From positions 5,782,065 to 5,846,064 of the forward strand of contig OZ018416.1 in assembly GCA_963969595.1 (NCBI GenBank): DNA of 64,000 nucleotides, read 5' to 3'. Under the pieces are notes generated by a model. It saw only the letters and a list, made by a program, of their open reading frames with translations. It was not told the origin of the DNA and made no database searches. Positions 14,046 to 25,978 of the stretch are shown one piece after another. Both the position numbers and the translations under genes were made by a program. The stretch comes from Neckera pumila. Taxonomy: Eukaryota; Streptophyta; Bryopsida; Hypnales; Neckeraceae. Each line of letters starts with the position of its first letter. Position 1 is the stretch's first letter.

Positions 14046-15505
14046 TTGGGTACGATTTTGAGGCATAGAATGTTACATCCATAAAGTTACATTGGGAGGG
14101 CTCTTCAAATCAATCTTTTTGTCTCATGTTCGAGGCAGGAGCCGGCTGCAGCAAATTTAAGTAGCAAATTTAGCCTTTTTGCACGGCAAGTAGTCAACGT
14201 GCGGATGGAGCTAAGAGTTACTTACAATCTGGAGCGATGTTTTGGTGCTGCAATATTTCAATGTAGTAGTGACATCGTAAGAAACTGGACCCGACTTTGT
14301 TTTGCATATCGTATCTGAAGGGGCTCTTGCATTGTCTATACCATTCTTGCTTTCTCAACCTAGGCTCGACCCAGTGCTTTCAATGCCGGGAGTGATTTCA
14401 CCTCTTTTCTCCTTGTTATCGGTACTTTTAACCTGAATATGAACCTCATATTTCTATCATGGCAGGCTTGCGATTTTCCAGAGGAAGACTTTTCAAGTTC
14501 TCTGTGCACATTTTTGCGACGAAACAGATTTGCTTGGTCGACCCATCTGCATTGAAAGATAAGATCAATTGAATGTGGGCGAACTGGAAAGGATTATGGC
14601 TGTAGACCGTCGGTCATTCCACGTGAATGAAAGGAAACCTTCATAGAGACTTGAAGTTTTTTATTTGCTCTAAGGAATTTCAAAGCCGCTCAGAACACTT
14701 AGTCTTTGCGAGGTATTGTCCTTTATCCTTTCATTGTCCATTGATACTTTGTATGGCTTAGCTTGCAACTTGTATCCCTATGATAGGTCACTCCATGTAA
14801 CCTGCATACGCTGTGTCTGTAAAGCATTCCAATACTCGGTAGTCATGTATGTAGATACATTGTTAGGTCATTTGTAGTTCATACATTTCTACTTGGATGT
14901 AGGGTTAAATTTGCTGAAGAAAGACTCTCTGAAAAGAGGTTCCGACTTTAATATAGGTTACATGTTTTATAGCCTTGTTATGGTTTCTGCCTGCCCATTG
15001 GAATTTCTTCTTCCGAGTCTTTCCTCATTCATCATGGTCCTCTTCATCTGGAGTCTTGTAGTTTGGTAAGGGCATGTTCAAGTTCTACAATGCTGTGTTC
15101 CTGCAGTTTATAAAGTATATGAGCAAGCTGGAGAGACAATTTACCCAGAAAATTATTGAAGTTGGCCAGGACTACTATCCAAGTACTCCAACATATATAT
15201 TTGGGAATGATTTTCATTCTTCCCAATTGCATTCAAGGTAATCTGAGCAATAGTCGAGGTATGGTTATTCAGAAGATTCTGAGCTTCATGCATCCCGGAG
15301 TGTGCCATTCTGGATTCCGTTGCTGAGCATGAAGAAATCATAAGGTTCGATGGCACGCATCGAATTCCAAATATGAATACCTTGACCAATTCAAATTCTT
15401 GTTTTTGGGTCAAGTTTATTTTGAGTCATGTGTAGGCCCCTGGCTAGGTTGGTTGATCAAGATGGCCATAAGTATTAACTCAAGTTTGTTGTTTGTAAAT
15501 ATTTT

Positions 15506-17480
15506 TTGACCCCTAAAGGTTTTGACTATGTTTTCACCAAAAATGCTCCAAAACTATCATTTCTAGTAAGTACAAGCACCAAATTTTATGAAATTTTTTT
15601 TTTTGGATACATGTAACCGTAGGATCTTGTAGTACACTAGTTTGAGCAGATGCAAAAAAATTCTCAGAAATTTCCATTGTGTAGATTGCAAGATATTTGC
15701 ATTTGATGTTGCGTTTGAATTGACAAACATCTTTTTTTCTGTCTGTGCAAAAAAGTGGGTAGCTACACTTCATAAGGTCACATTTACATGAAAAAATGTC
15801 CAAAAGGGTGGTTACTCTTTAAATTCATTCTTCAAGGCAAGTTAGCTAAATGCTTGAAAAACTTCAGATCATTTGGAATTGTGCAACATATAGGAAAAAA
15901 ATAGTAAGTAGAAAGAAGTAGAGAATTATTCAAAATAAGAAATTCTTAAGAATTTAGTTGTGGAATTGAAAAATGTCAATCCCAGTGGTTGTAGTATTGT
16001 AATAAACAATCTATATCTCATGATTTTATTTTTTTCAAAAATTATTGAAAATTGAGTTAAATAAAAGACTTCAAAATTTATTTTAGAGTTGAAAATCCAT
16101 AACTACCTTCAAACTAAAACTCTTCATAACTTTGATCTCATTAATCAAAATGGAATGATTCAAACTTCAGAGCTTTCCAAAAATTTTATTTAAAAAATAT
16201 ATATAATTTAAAAAAAAAAAATGGGGTTGCCCAAGCTACCTATATTTTGTTGAAAATTACATGTCATACAATAACTTTTTAACCATATAGTCAAAAGTTA
16301 TAAAAATTGTTGGGCCTTAAATCTACTCCTTAGGTATATGTTGTGTAAAATTTCAAAGAAAAAAAACTAAAATTCCATTTGTTGTGAGTTGCCCAAAATT
16401 GCTATCAATGTTGCCAAAAAACGGAGTTTGGTCCTTTACAGGTTAAATATATACAATGAAGATGTAGATATTTGCTTTGTGAAAGTCAAGCATGTCAAAC
16501 CTCCTATGCTTGTGCCTAAAATTTTCATATTTTTTACATTACTTTTCATAGTTGAATATCCTAAACTCTTACAGTTCCTTGACTTTATTTTCACCAAAAA
16601 ATGTTCAAAAATTGCCATTTTAATACAAGTACCAAATTTTTGAAATTTTTTTTGATACATGTAACCATAGGATCTTGTAGCATTCCGACTTGAGAACATG
16701 TGGAAAAAATTTCAAAAATTTCCACAGCATGGATTGCAAGATATTAGTATTCAAATTCATTCAAATTCTTTTTTTAGGCTCTGCAAAAAATCCAAATAGC
16801 TGTACTTCACAAGCTCACTTTTCTATGAAAAATGTCCAAAATGGTGGTGTTTCTTGAAACCCATTTTTCTAGACAAGTTGGCTACATGCTTGAAAATTTC
16901 AAATCATTTGAAATTGTGCAATACTTATAGGAAAAGAATAGTAAGTAGAAAGAAGTAGAGAATGATTAAAAACACTAAATTGTTACGAATTTGATTATGG
17001 AATTGAAAAATGCCATAAATGGTTGTAATATTGTAATAAATGATCTATATCCTATGATTTTATTTTTTCCATTAATATTGAAATAGAGCTAAATAAAGAA
17101 CTTCAAAGTTCATTTTAGAATAGAGAATCCATAGCTGTTTGCAAACAAATAAAATTCTTCATAACTTTCATCCCATTGATCAAAATGGAATGAATTAAAG
17201 CTTTTCTTGTATATATAAATCTTTAAAATCAATTTTAAATTTTTTTCTAAAAAAAATGATTTTCTTTATCCGCCCAGATTGTCCATTTACAAAAAAATTT
17301 AACATATTAGGCTATAACTTTTGACTCATATTTCTAAATGTCAAGAAATTTATGAAAGATATTCCTCTTCCACACCTTCTATTAAAATTTGAGGTTAAAA
17401 TATAAAAATCTTCATTCACACGTGTCTGCCCTAAATCACTTTGTTGCCAAAAAAATGCACGTTGGTCCTTTACGGGTTAA
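15506..17480. mobile_element. Inverted-repeat element with internal tandem duplication
   Basis: The left end TTGACCCCTAAAGG (15506-15519) matches, inverted, the right end CCTTTACGGGTTAA (17467-17480) at 12 of 14 positions. Inside are two copies of a ~1,037-bp unit (landmark ATAGTAAGTAGAAAGAAGTAG at 15901 and 16938). The first unit ends with a terminus-like TTGGTCCTTTACAGGTTAA at 16428-16446. No transposase is seen, so it looks non-autonomous. Elements at 19648-20047 and 35507-36413 share the terminal motif. Confidence 0.55.
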
Positions 17481-18048
17481 AAGATCCAAGTGAGGTTCTT
17501 TACCTTAAATTTGTATAAGTAAACCTGCACATACATTGTGATATGTCCAATAGATGCAATAGAATCCTTTCATTGGAGTTGTTAGAGAATGAACATAAAT
17601 GAAGATTTTTGCCTTGTTTAGGATACAAATATTTTGAAGTAGTTTTGGGCCTCAAAACATCACTTTTTTTTAGAGTTTAAAGCATTAGCCCTTTTACACC
17701 CCTAATGTTTGTTGAACAAAGGATAGACTAATTAAGATAGATTCCTACATAATCAATTTTAAATACACACATAGTCAAAATGATTATTTTTTTCTGGAAA
17801 CTTCAAATGTTATAATCTTGCAATCTGCATCGTCAAATGGGATGAATTTTTTTTTAACACATTGCCTTAATAGTTTCATACATTTTTTTGAGGTTGGAGT
17901 TCAAAAAAAGAGTGCAACTTTCAATTTTGATCAATACACCAAAAAATGGCAATTTTTGACAATAATTTCACTTGAAAAGACCCTCCATCATTTACGTATT
18001 AAGTTCATTCCACCTCTTGAAGAATTAACAAGGGCAATACGCATTGCC
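17481..18048. other. AT-rich intergenic, no gene seen
   Basis: Short frames occur, for example 17818-18051, but composition is low complexity and no splice-consistent gene was found. Confidence 0.45.
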
Positions 18049-18182
18049 TAAGGTAGTCTACTTTGAATGTGACCATGTTCCAAATGCCCCCTATCTAGGA
18101 AAGAGTAACATGTTGCTTGAAATATCTATTACTATCAATGTTGAGTTGGGTAGGCTTAAATGGTCGCTTTAAGACTACCTTA
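18049..18182. mobile_element. 134-bp MITE, 'TAAGGTAGTCT' family, intact copy
   Basis: The element is bounded by TAAGGTAGTCT (from 18049) and AGACTACCTTA (to 18182), a perfect 11-bp terminal inverted repeat. The interior (for example 'gaaatatctattactatcaatg') recurs, inverted, near 47190-47310 and at 54944-57017, where another transposon interrupts it. It has no coding capacity. Confidence 0.65.
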
Positions 18183-18797
18183 AGTCTATTGGAAGAATGG
18201 ATTCTACAACCTTTACAAACAGACTTTATTCACATGGCGAGTTTATAAAACCTTCATTCCTTTTTCTTTTCTTTTTAGTTTTGTCAATATCTGCATTTTT
18301 TTTATTCAATTCACCCAGACTTGTGAGGATGGAAAATCCTAATCTGACGCCAGAAAATAATGTCTTCGAACTTGATTCTCAAATGCAACAATTTAAGTAA
18401 TAAACATGTATTTTGTAAGCTCCTGAAAGTTACACATAGTGATTGTTGAAACTACATATAAAAAGTATTGGATATGTTGGAGCACATTTCTTATTGTAGA
18501 TCAATGCTTATGTTTAATCTTTGAGCACCGCTTAGAGTATTTATTCTGGATGATAAACAAAATACTTTAGGATGGTGCTTTGTTCAAATGATGCCTCATT
18601 CACCCAAAGTAATGATTGAATCTTTTAAAAACAATAATTCTTTGTGAATAATTAATAAAATGAGATAAATAAGTAAGAATATATGTAAAAAGATATAAGT
18701 AAGAATATGCAAAGAACATCCCAAAAAGATTAGTTTGCTAAAGGGTTAAGAGATTCAAAAATTCCACAATCACCATGTATGCATACTTGATCTTTAG

Positions 18798-21700
18798 TTA
18801 GTGAAGGCTTGCGTCTCCTTCACGATATCTTAACTTCGTAATCTCAAAAAACTCGGTCATGTTTACTAACCACAAAATCAACAGAAACAAATAACAACCT
18901 TTCACCGATTGAAGAATGCCAGATCCAAGAATTTTCCTTCTCAGTTGTAGCGTATCTCACACCAAATGTTGTCAATTTCATTATATTCACACAACACAAA
19001 GCCCCAAATGTGTTACATTTAATTGAATGAAGTTCTAGAATCTGAAGTAACAAACATCTAAAAGCATCTGAATAAAGGTTTGAGCATAGTTTATATTATT
19101 GAAATGTGACCACTTTTGTTAGTTTTTGTTGTTAGTTGAAAAGGGGATTCTACATTTTCTTTGAATGCATTTTGCAGACTCCGTATGACTAAAACTATAA
19201 ATTTTCAAAGGTGCTAAAAATAGGTGCATTAAAACAATTGTAGACTCATGTATGAAGGCTGTGCATTTTATGCAAGAATGGCTAGATGGGACAGTTATGC
19301 AAATAGGTCACAATTAGGTGCAATTATCTTAATAACTTGAGTTTTCAAATACTTGTTTGGAAAAGTGCCAATTGGTATAAGTTGTAAAGATTTGCCAATA
19401 TAACAAAATTAACATTAAATCTGGCGATACAATAGAACTCATCTTAGTGTATCCTCTCATATTACATAATTGTCAAGTATACTGAAAATAGGTGAACCCA
19501 ATTTCAAGCACATTTTCATAAAAGTAACTTTAAGCCTTAGGGTCTTAAAAAACCTAGCCTCTCTAAATGCATATATGCCCTCTCTATATGCATACCTAAC
19601 CGCCAATCTTGACACCATGCACTAAGACAAGTTCTATCATATAAGGCTTAACCCTTTAAGGACCATGGTTGATTTTGGAGGTGGGTAATGCATTTTGTGG
19701 TTGAAGCAAAATGATGCAGGTCAAAGATCTGACCGTATCGATGGATGCGGGATGAATGGTTTACTATGTAATAGTGAATGTTGTGGCAAACTACATCGCA
19801 ATACAGTTTATTATGATGCATCTCTGTTTCAAATGTTGCATTTTCAACCAAAAAACCGTCACTAATTTCAACCCTGACTCTACATGGAGATTCAGATTGG
19901 CCCAATTTTTGTTCCTATGGATGGAGTTGGGAATTTCCCACATCCGTCTTCTTTGGTCCGTCTCCCAATTCACAACTAATCTTACCTTAGAAGTATAAAT
20001 GTGACAATTTTGACCCAAAACTGGTTGACTGGTCCTTAAAGGGTTAATAATGAAGGGAAGAAATTTGTTCAGAGTTAAGCAAAAGAAACTTACTTTCTCC
20101 ATCCCCGTCCTTGTCAACTGCAAAACACACAAAAACATGTCTTGAACAATAAGACAAGGGATAAAAAAACATTAGGAACTTGATCCTATACTGACGCTTT
20201 TCACCAACAACAAACCAATTGTTTATAAACTCATCTATTTGAACACTTTGTAAACTTGGTAGGCATTCAGTTTTAGGAAGTTGATTGTAAGTATGGCTAA
20301 ATGCATGTGGCGGAGAAATGGAAATGTCTTCTATAGAGGGCAATTACTAAGGCTCATTAGAGAAAATTTCAACTCTCTACAGGGTTGAATTGATGCATGA
20401 GAATGTGCGATTAGGAGAAATATCAGCCTCAAAAGGCTATCAGGCAATCTATAAGGTGAGCAGTAGGCCAAGGTGCCCCCTCGGAATTCCGATTAAAAAT
20501 TTATTTATTGTTATTATTATTTTTAAATATATTAAAAAAATAAAAAAATAAAAAATCTTTGTAATTGCACATTTGCCAAAACCCTAAATGGTCGTGTAGA
20601 GGGTCCATATTTTCTATAATGGAGGGTATTTTAAAAATAAACAGGCTAATGAGGAGGACGAAGTATGATGAGGAAAATCAATTTATTTTTAAAATTTCCA
20701 ACAACAAGGAGATTGCACAATGTAAATTCCCGTTTAGAAATAAATGAAATGTATGATCCATGAATGAAAAATCCGTAATCACCAATTATGCAGATTTCAC
20801 TCTCTAGGAGGGGATTATAGGAAATAATCCTCCCACAAAATGAACAGGACATTTTTTGGCGCAAGTTTACATCACTTATAGAGGTCTACAATAGATTTCA
20901 TCTCAACTAATTTGACTCTACTACAAAGATTTCTCTAGAGTTTTTTACATCTCCTCAAATCAACAAAAACCACTTTCTTACATACGTTAAAATGCTTAAA
21001 GCAATGCAAATAGTAGACTCTGCCATATCTTACTTGAAGGTCTGATTTAGCACTTGAGTGCCAAAATAGTTTCTTTTTTGCATGTAAAGGATTTCAGATA
21101 GTTGGAACTATTGGTGTTAGTGTTTTGACATTTTGGGGTCCAAATTTTTTTGTGTTTGGCAACTTCTAGGTTTTCTTGTTTGGGAAACCTATCATGTAGG
21201 GCTTAAGGCATGATGTAGGTTTTCAAAAATATTCAAAAATTCAGGCAATATGGATGAAAATTTTCTACAACATTTTCGAACATTTCACTTGTTATATTCC
21301 AAACATTCAGACATTCCAAAAAATGCTTAACTTATGTCTGAATCTAACCTTCACGTAGGGTAGTTGAAATGATCGAGAAGAGTCTAAGTTAATTCCTCAT
21401 CAAGGCACGTGAAAATATAAAAGAGATTGCAGAATGCTTACATTCTTCAATCATAGTTATAAGCTCTTCATCTGTGATATTTTCACCAAGCTCCTTTGTG
21501 ATTTTCCGCAAATTCTTGAGCTATCAAGACCACCTCCAGCAGAAGAAAAACTCGGGTTATAACGTCAATTTTGTTAACCTCAAACAACAAGCATCACCCT
21601 TTGGGCTTAGTTTTGTAAGAATTGCTAACAAAAAGTGGTTTTAGCATTTTGGGGGGAAGTGTTTCAACCTCTAGAACCCATTTCGACAATGAATATGGCC

Positions 21701-23875
21701 TGCCAAGCATCGCAATTAGGCTGCAAAGTCAAAGCACTATTCACTATATATTTTTGCATGCCCTGACTAAACAAAATTTGGGCAAGCAATAACTAAGAGT
21801 CATGTCCTGCTTCAAGGAGATTTTGAGTCTCCTTTGGATTGCCTGCTAGGCAAGGGAATGTTGTTTAAGGGTTAAATTGGCATGACTTTAGCACTTTTCA
21901 AGGTGCACTACCTAAAGCATAAGTCTATAATAGTCCGAGTTTTGAGAGCTTTGTGCAAATGAATTTTATAATATTTGGCACTGAGAATTATGCCAATTTG
22001 ACAAAATTGATGATTTTTCGGATGATTGGTATGACCACAAAGAACAAAAACAAAATCTTTCACTAATTGCAAAATAACCTCAACCCTCTCTAATGGCATT
22101 CCTTCAAGAGACAAATAGACTCTATTAACACTCTTTTATTCATATATATATTCACAATTTGACATGTAGAAGTTGTTCAGTCAAATTATTCACCACATAT
22201 TATGAGATTCTAGGGATATTGAGGGAATGCGCAATTACTTACAAAGTGTGTCATTGAAGATTAATGAGGTTTTTAGTGTAGAAGGAGAGACAAGAATTAC
22301 ATACAGAGATTTTTCCAGTGCCATCCTCGTCAAAGTAATGGAATGCCTTCATTACATCTTCATTAGGATCTTTGCCTTTGTATTTATGAATCACTGACAA
22401 GCACAATGAATCATAAAACTTAGTGAGAGCCATAACATTTTTGAACTTCTATGGATTGCAACCCCAATCTACTACTCCCTATGTCTCCAAGTGATCTTCT
22501 ACACCAAATAGTGCAATTAGGTTGCCCCACACTAATTTCTCATATCTTACATGTTTATTGCTGTAAAAAAGAATTTCATCACTACTTATTGCAAAAAATA
22601 TATATATTTAAAAGGCCTTGCAACCACTACAAAGCTACTAAAAAATAAATTAACAACCTTCAAGTTGTAAACCATGTGAAATTCAAGCATGGTCAACATA
22701 TAGTCTGGGGCAACCTAATTGCACTATTCAATGTAGTTCTCCTAAATGTTTTTGTCCCCAAATGATCTTCCAATTCCTCAAAAATGATCATTTTTGCTCA
22801 TGAAGATTCAATAAATAGATAACAACTTCCTTGAAATACTTAGAAACAGGATAAAATGATGTTATTTTCAACCTTAATCTTGAACATTTTGTCCAACCGA
22901 ATGATCATTTTAAGACGGAGGGACCATACGACCGCACACATTAGAAAGGAGCAAGTTCAGTTACTGATTTCCAAGAATTCTTCGTAATTTACTTCATCAC
23001 CACCATCTTTCGAAAATTTCTGAAGCAGCATCTTCACCTCTGGCTTCTTCACATCAAACTCCAGTGCTCTCATTGCCACCTGAATCAAGATATTACAATG
23101 AAAAAGAGCTTAATTTGGTCAAGCACACTCGGCAACTACAACATTAGTTGAATTACTTTATGACTACCAAAATTAATTTTTTCTACAGAGTGTGATTTCT
23201 TTCAAGATTTTTTGAGACTTTAGGGCGGAAAAAAGAAGGAAGAGGCATTTCTTAACTTACGGGTATTTAATGGGATACAAACAATTATAGCACCTCGCAA
23301 TAACTGAAATAAAGATTGTAGGGAGGAAACAACAATCACTTGTGTTTCTTATATAAATACCCACAAGAGGTAGCGCAAATTTAGAGTCTCTAACCACAAT
23401 ATTTCCCTGGCAATGGTGTTGTGGTGTTGTGGATAGAATATTTCATCTGTGATACCATTGTAAACCATTGAATTTAAGGATTTTCTTTAATCTCTTCTCC
23501 TACCATTGAGGTTTGCATCTTCAAATAGAAAGCACCCCACCATGAAGGGTTCAAGAATGTTAAGACAATCAAACCAAATCCTATTACAAGATGAAGAATT
23601 ACTTTGAGTTCGCGATAATTGAGCTTTCCAATTTTTCGCGAATCAAAAAGCTCAAACGCCATCCGTATGTCTTGTTTATGCTCTTCAGTGATTTTGTGCA
23701 TTGTATGTTTCCTGAAAACTCTCCCAGTGATGGAACTGCGGGGGATGGCTCCATTGTGCAATATTGGTAAGTTGGAGAAGTTGATGCGTGAAGATGCTTG
23801 TGGTGTAGGTGTTGGGAGAGGCTGTGACATAGGTGAAGAAGCTGGCCATTTCTTGTTTCGGACTTGATTAGTCAT
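18798..23875 (-). CDS. Divergent centrin (EF-hand protein), six exons
   Basis: Exons 23603-23875, 22965-23079, 22305-22393, 21442-21520, 20094-20117 (24 bp) and 18798-18865 join in phase at GT/AG sites into 215 residues ending in TAA. Centrins are Ca2+-binding proteins of centrioles, basal bodies and related microtubule sites. Family match: KITEEHKQDIRMAFELFD, VAMRALEFDVKKPEVKML, VMKAFHYFDEDGTGKIS, LKNLRKITKELGENITDEEL and DKDGDGEIN follow the centrin order. Residues 1-60 are a longer, Pro/Ser-rich N-terminus than usual. Loops: EF1 (78-89, DSRKIGKLNYRE) and EF2 (114-125, starting with Ser) have lost ligands. EF3 (151-162) ends in Asn, as many centrins do. Only EF4 (187-198) is canonical. The C-terminus lacks the usual short KKTSL-type end. 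It is probably a functional paralog, since no frame is broken. Calmodulin is unlikely given the helix sequences. Confidence 0.88.
19648..20047. mobile_element. 400-bp inverted-repeat element in last centrin intron
   Basis: The ends are TTAACCCTTTAAGGACC (from 19648) and its exact reverse complement (to 20047), a 17-bp perfect terminal inverted repeat. There is no transposase. It lies in the intron between the 24-bp fifth exon and the last exon of the centrin gene, 46 bp from the fifth exon. The termini match the family seen at 15506-17480 and 35507-36413. Confidence 0.65.
22473..22928. mobile_element. Stowaway-like MITE in centrin intron 2, with nested inverted repeat
   Basis: TA flanks both sides. 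The left end CTCCCTATGTCTCCAAGTG and right end GATCATTTTAAGACGGAGGG resemble the CTCCCTCCGT termini of Stowaway (Tc1/mariner) MITEs. Inside, 22507-22529 and 22706-22728 form a perfect 23-bp inverted repeat (starting AATAGTGCAATTAGG), possibly a second nested element. It is non-coding. Confidence 0.6.
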
Positions 23876-25827
23876 TGTTGACTCTTAATCTCACAACTAC
23901 ACTAGGAGCAAGGACTTCACTTCTCACCACTAACAAATGTGACCAACAAGGTGACCAAGCTCATGAGCTTTGGTATATGCTCACATAAAATATTGGCATT
24001 TGCTCTCTACAATTTGTGGTGAAAAGAAACATCATTTGTAGAGTGCTACAATTCAAAAAAACTTCCATTCTTCCACCAATTTATGGTAAGGTTTGAATTG
24101 CATTTAAAGTAAAAATAGTTTCATTACATCTCCTCCCCAATTCCAATGTTTGAAGGTTGAATGGATAGAAAAGAGTTTCAAAATCACAATTCACAATATA
24201 AATTCCCATTTAAATTTTATAAATGAGAGTCTGTTACACAATATTATATTTGGTAATGACTGTATTCACTCATGAATGATTGTTTATTTATAATCAAAAG
24301 TCACAACAATTTTGAAGTTTCATTTACCAATTTATTACTTCATTCACATTGTATTTCACTATGAACCTATACACATTCTTACAACCCACATTCTTTGAGT
24401 CTAAATAATCACTTGATTTAAAGTAGAATTTAGTCATTTCAATCCAAAACTTTGTCTTCAAATTGCTAACGATTTTTGAATGTCACATTGAAATACTCTC
24501 AATCCAAATTTCTTGCAAACCTTAAACTATTGCGTTTAGGTACAATTACCTAAAGCTAAATAAGATGTAGTTTGAACAAGATTACAAGGTGTCATCCTTC
24601 TTACCCTACTTGGCATAAAATGAAAACCACATCAGTTGAAGCTATCAAAGTGTACAATTTCACTATGAGACTTTTAATTCTTTCCTTTTGAGACTCGGAA
24701 TTTCATAAAGACTATTGTTCTGTACATAAAGTTGTGATTTTTTTAAAGTTATCTCTTTTTTTGACACCCTATATGAATAGTCATTGTCAAATTTGTTAAA
24801 TTAGAGCAATTCTAAGAGACAAAATTTGTGATATTTGTTTGCACATAGCTCAAAAAAATAGGATTGATATAGATTTATGTTTTAGGCTAAGTGCCTTAAA
24901 GAGTGCCAAAGTCATGAAATTCCGCCAATATAACAAAATTGACATTATTTATAGATTTTGATCTCTGAATGTGCATAGACGGTGAAGATTTGGAGTAAGG
25001 CGAAGTGAAATTTGGAATTGTCATAAGATAGCTAACTAATATTTTGTGAAGATGATGAGCATATCGGCCACGTGTTCTTCAAAGATGGATGTGATAGGTT
25101 GGGTATGTCCATTTCATAAATTCCTTTGGTGAATGGTTTAGATCATTATAAAGGTGCTTCAAATATGAATATATAGAAAATTTTCTCTTAATATTTCTTC
25201 AAGTCTTGGCTTGAAAAATTGATTAAAAATACAAAAATTCTCAGATAACAATAGTTTTTTTGCAATTTAAACTAAATGTATGCAAAATTGGTTGAAGTGA
25301 ATGGTTATAGGTCTTTTTGGTTTATAAGCTAGTCAAAAAATATTTTGCATTACATAATTCTAACTCTTAGACTTAAAAAAAATTTAGATGGAAAAAAATT
25401 CTATGGCTTTATAAAGTCATCCATCATCCATCATCCATCAAATATAAAACATCCTTTATACTGGCCCTTGTGGATGAGTTACAAAAAGAACAATTTTATT
25501 ACTATACAAAAGATAGTCACCACCAACATGACAAATCTACTGGTCATCATTTACTTTGAAAAATATAATGAGATTTCAAATGAACATTCTAATGTGCATG
25601 GTGAAGTTATACTCCACCTTCCTACCATCTTCAACTATCAACTCAAAATTTAAGCCCCAAAGTATGTCAAATTTTCCCAAAGTCTCTTCTTTATCATTAA
25701 ATCTTTCTTTAATCCTACAAATAAGCTTTGTAAAACACCACTCTAACAATATCAAATAAGTTATTCCAATTTTTTTTTAATAATCTATCACTAATTAGTT
25801 CAAATAATTGAATGGAAGGTATACTAA
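23876..25827. other. AT-rich intergenic, upstream of centrin
   Basis: No gene was found. It should contain the centrin promoter just above 23875, but I see no clear TATA element. A CATC microsatellite lies near 25419-25440. The frame at 25345-25653 is low complexity and has no support. Confidence 0.45.
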
Positions 25828-25978
25828 CACTACAAAAAAAGAGGGGTATAAATGACTTGTCCACAATGACTGCACCGACAAGAATGACTACAAAATAGTC
25901 ATTATGTAGTCATTTTGCAGTCATTCTTGTCGGTGCAGTCATTGTGGACAAGTCATTTATACCCCTCTTTTTGTAGTG
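25828..25978. mobile_element. 151-bp CACTA-type foldback MITE
   Basis: The element starts CACTACAAAAA and ends TTTTTGTAGTG, with a perfect 3-bp target duplication TAA/TAA (25825-25827 and 25979-25981). The two arms (about 62 nt each) are nearly perfect reverse complements apart from a 2-nt difference in the A-run, so a transcript would fold into a long hairpin. Ends and target-site length match CACTA (EnSpm) transposons, so it was probably mobilised by such a transposase. Confidence 0.85.

Larger units (their letters stand above)
12540..15420. other. GC-richer non-repeat stretch without an assignable gene
   Basis: Composition resembles genic DNA more than the flanks do, but no chain of exons could be built. 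A 70-codon frame at 13833-14045 (plus) is listed separately. A minus-strand frame at 15153-15413 looks mildly non-random but has no recognisable motif. The stretch may hold UTRs, a non-coding transcript or gene remains. Confidence 0.35.

Noticed and set aside
16389..16699. Overlapping frames on both strands (84 and 87 residues)
   Set aside because: They lie within the duplicated AT-rich element, are low complexity and have no start context or motif.
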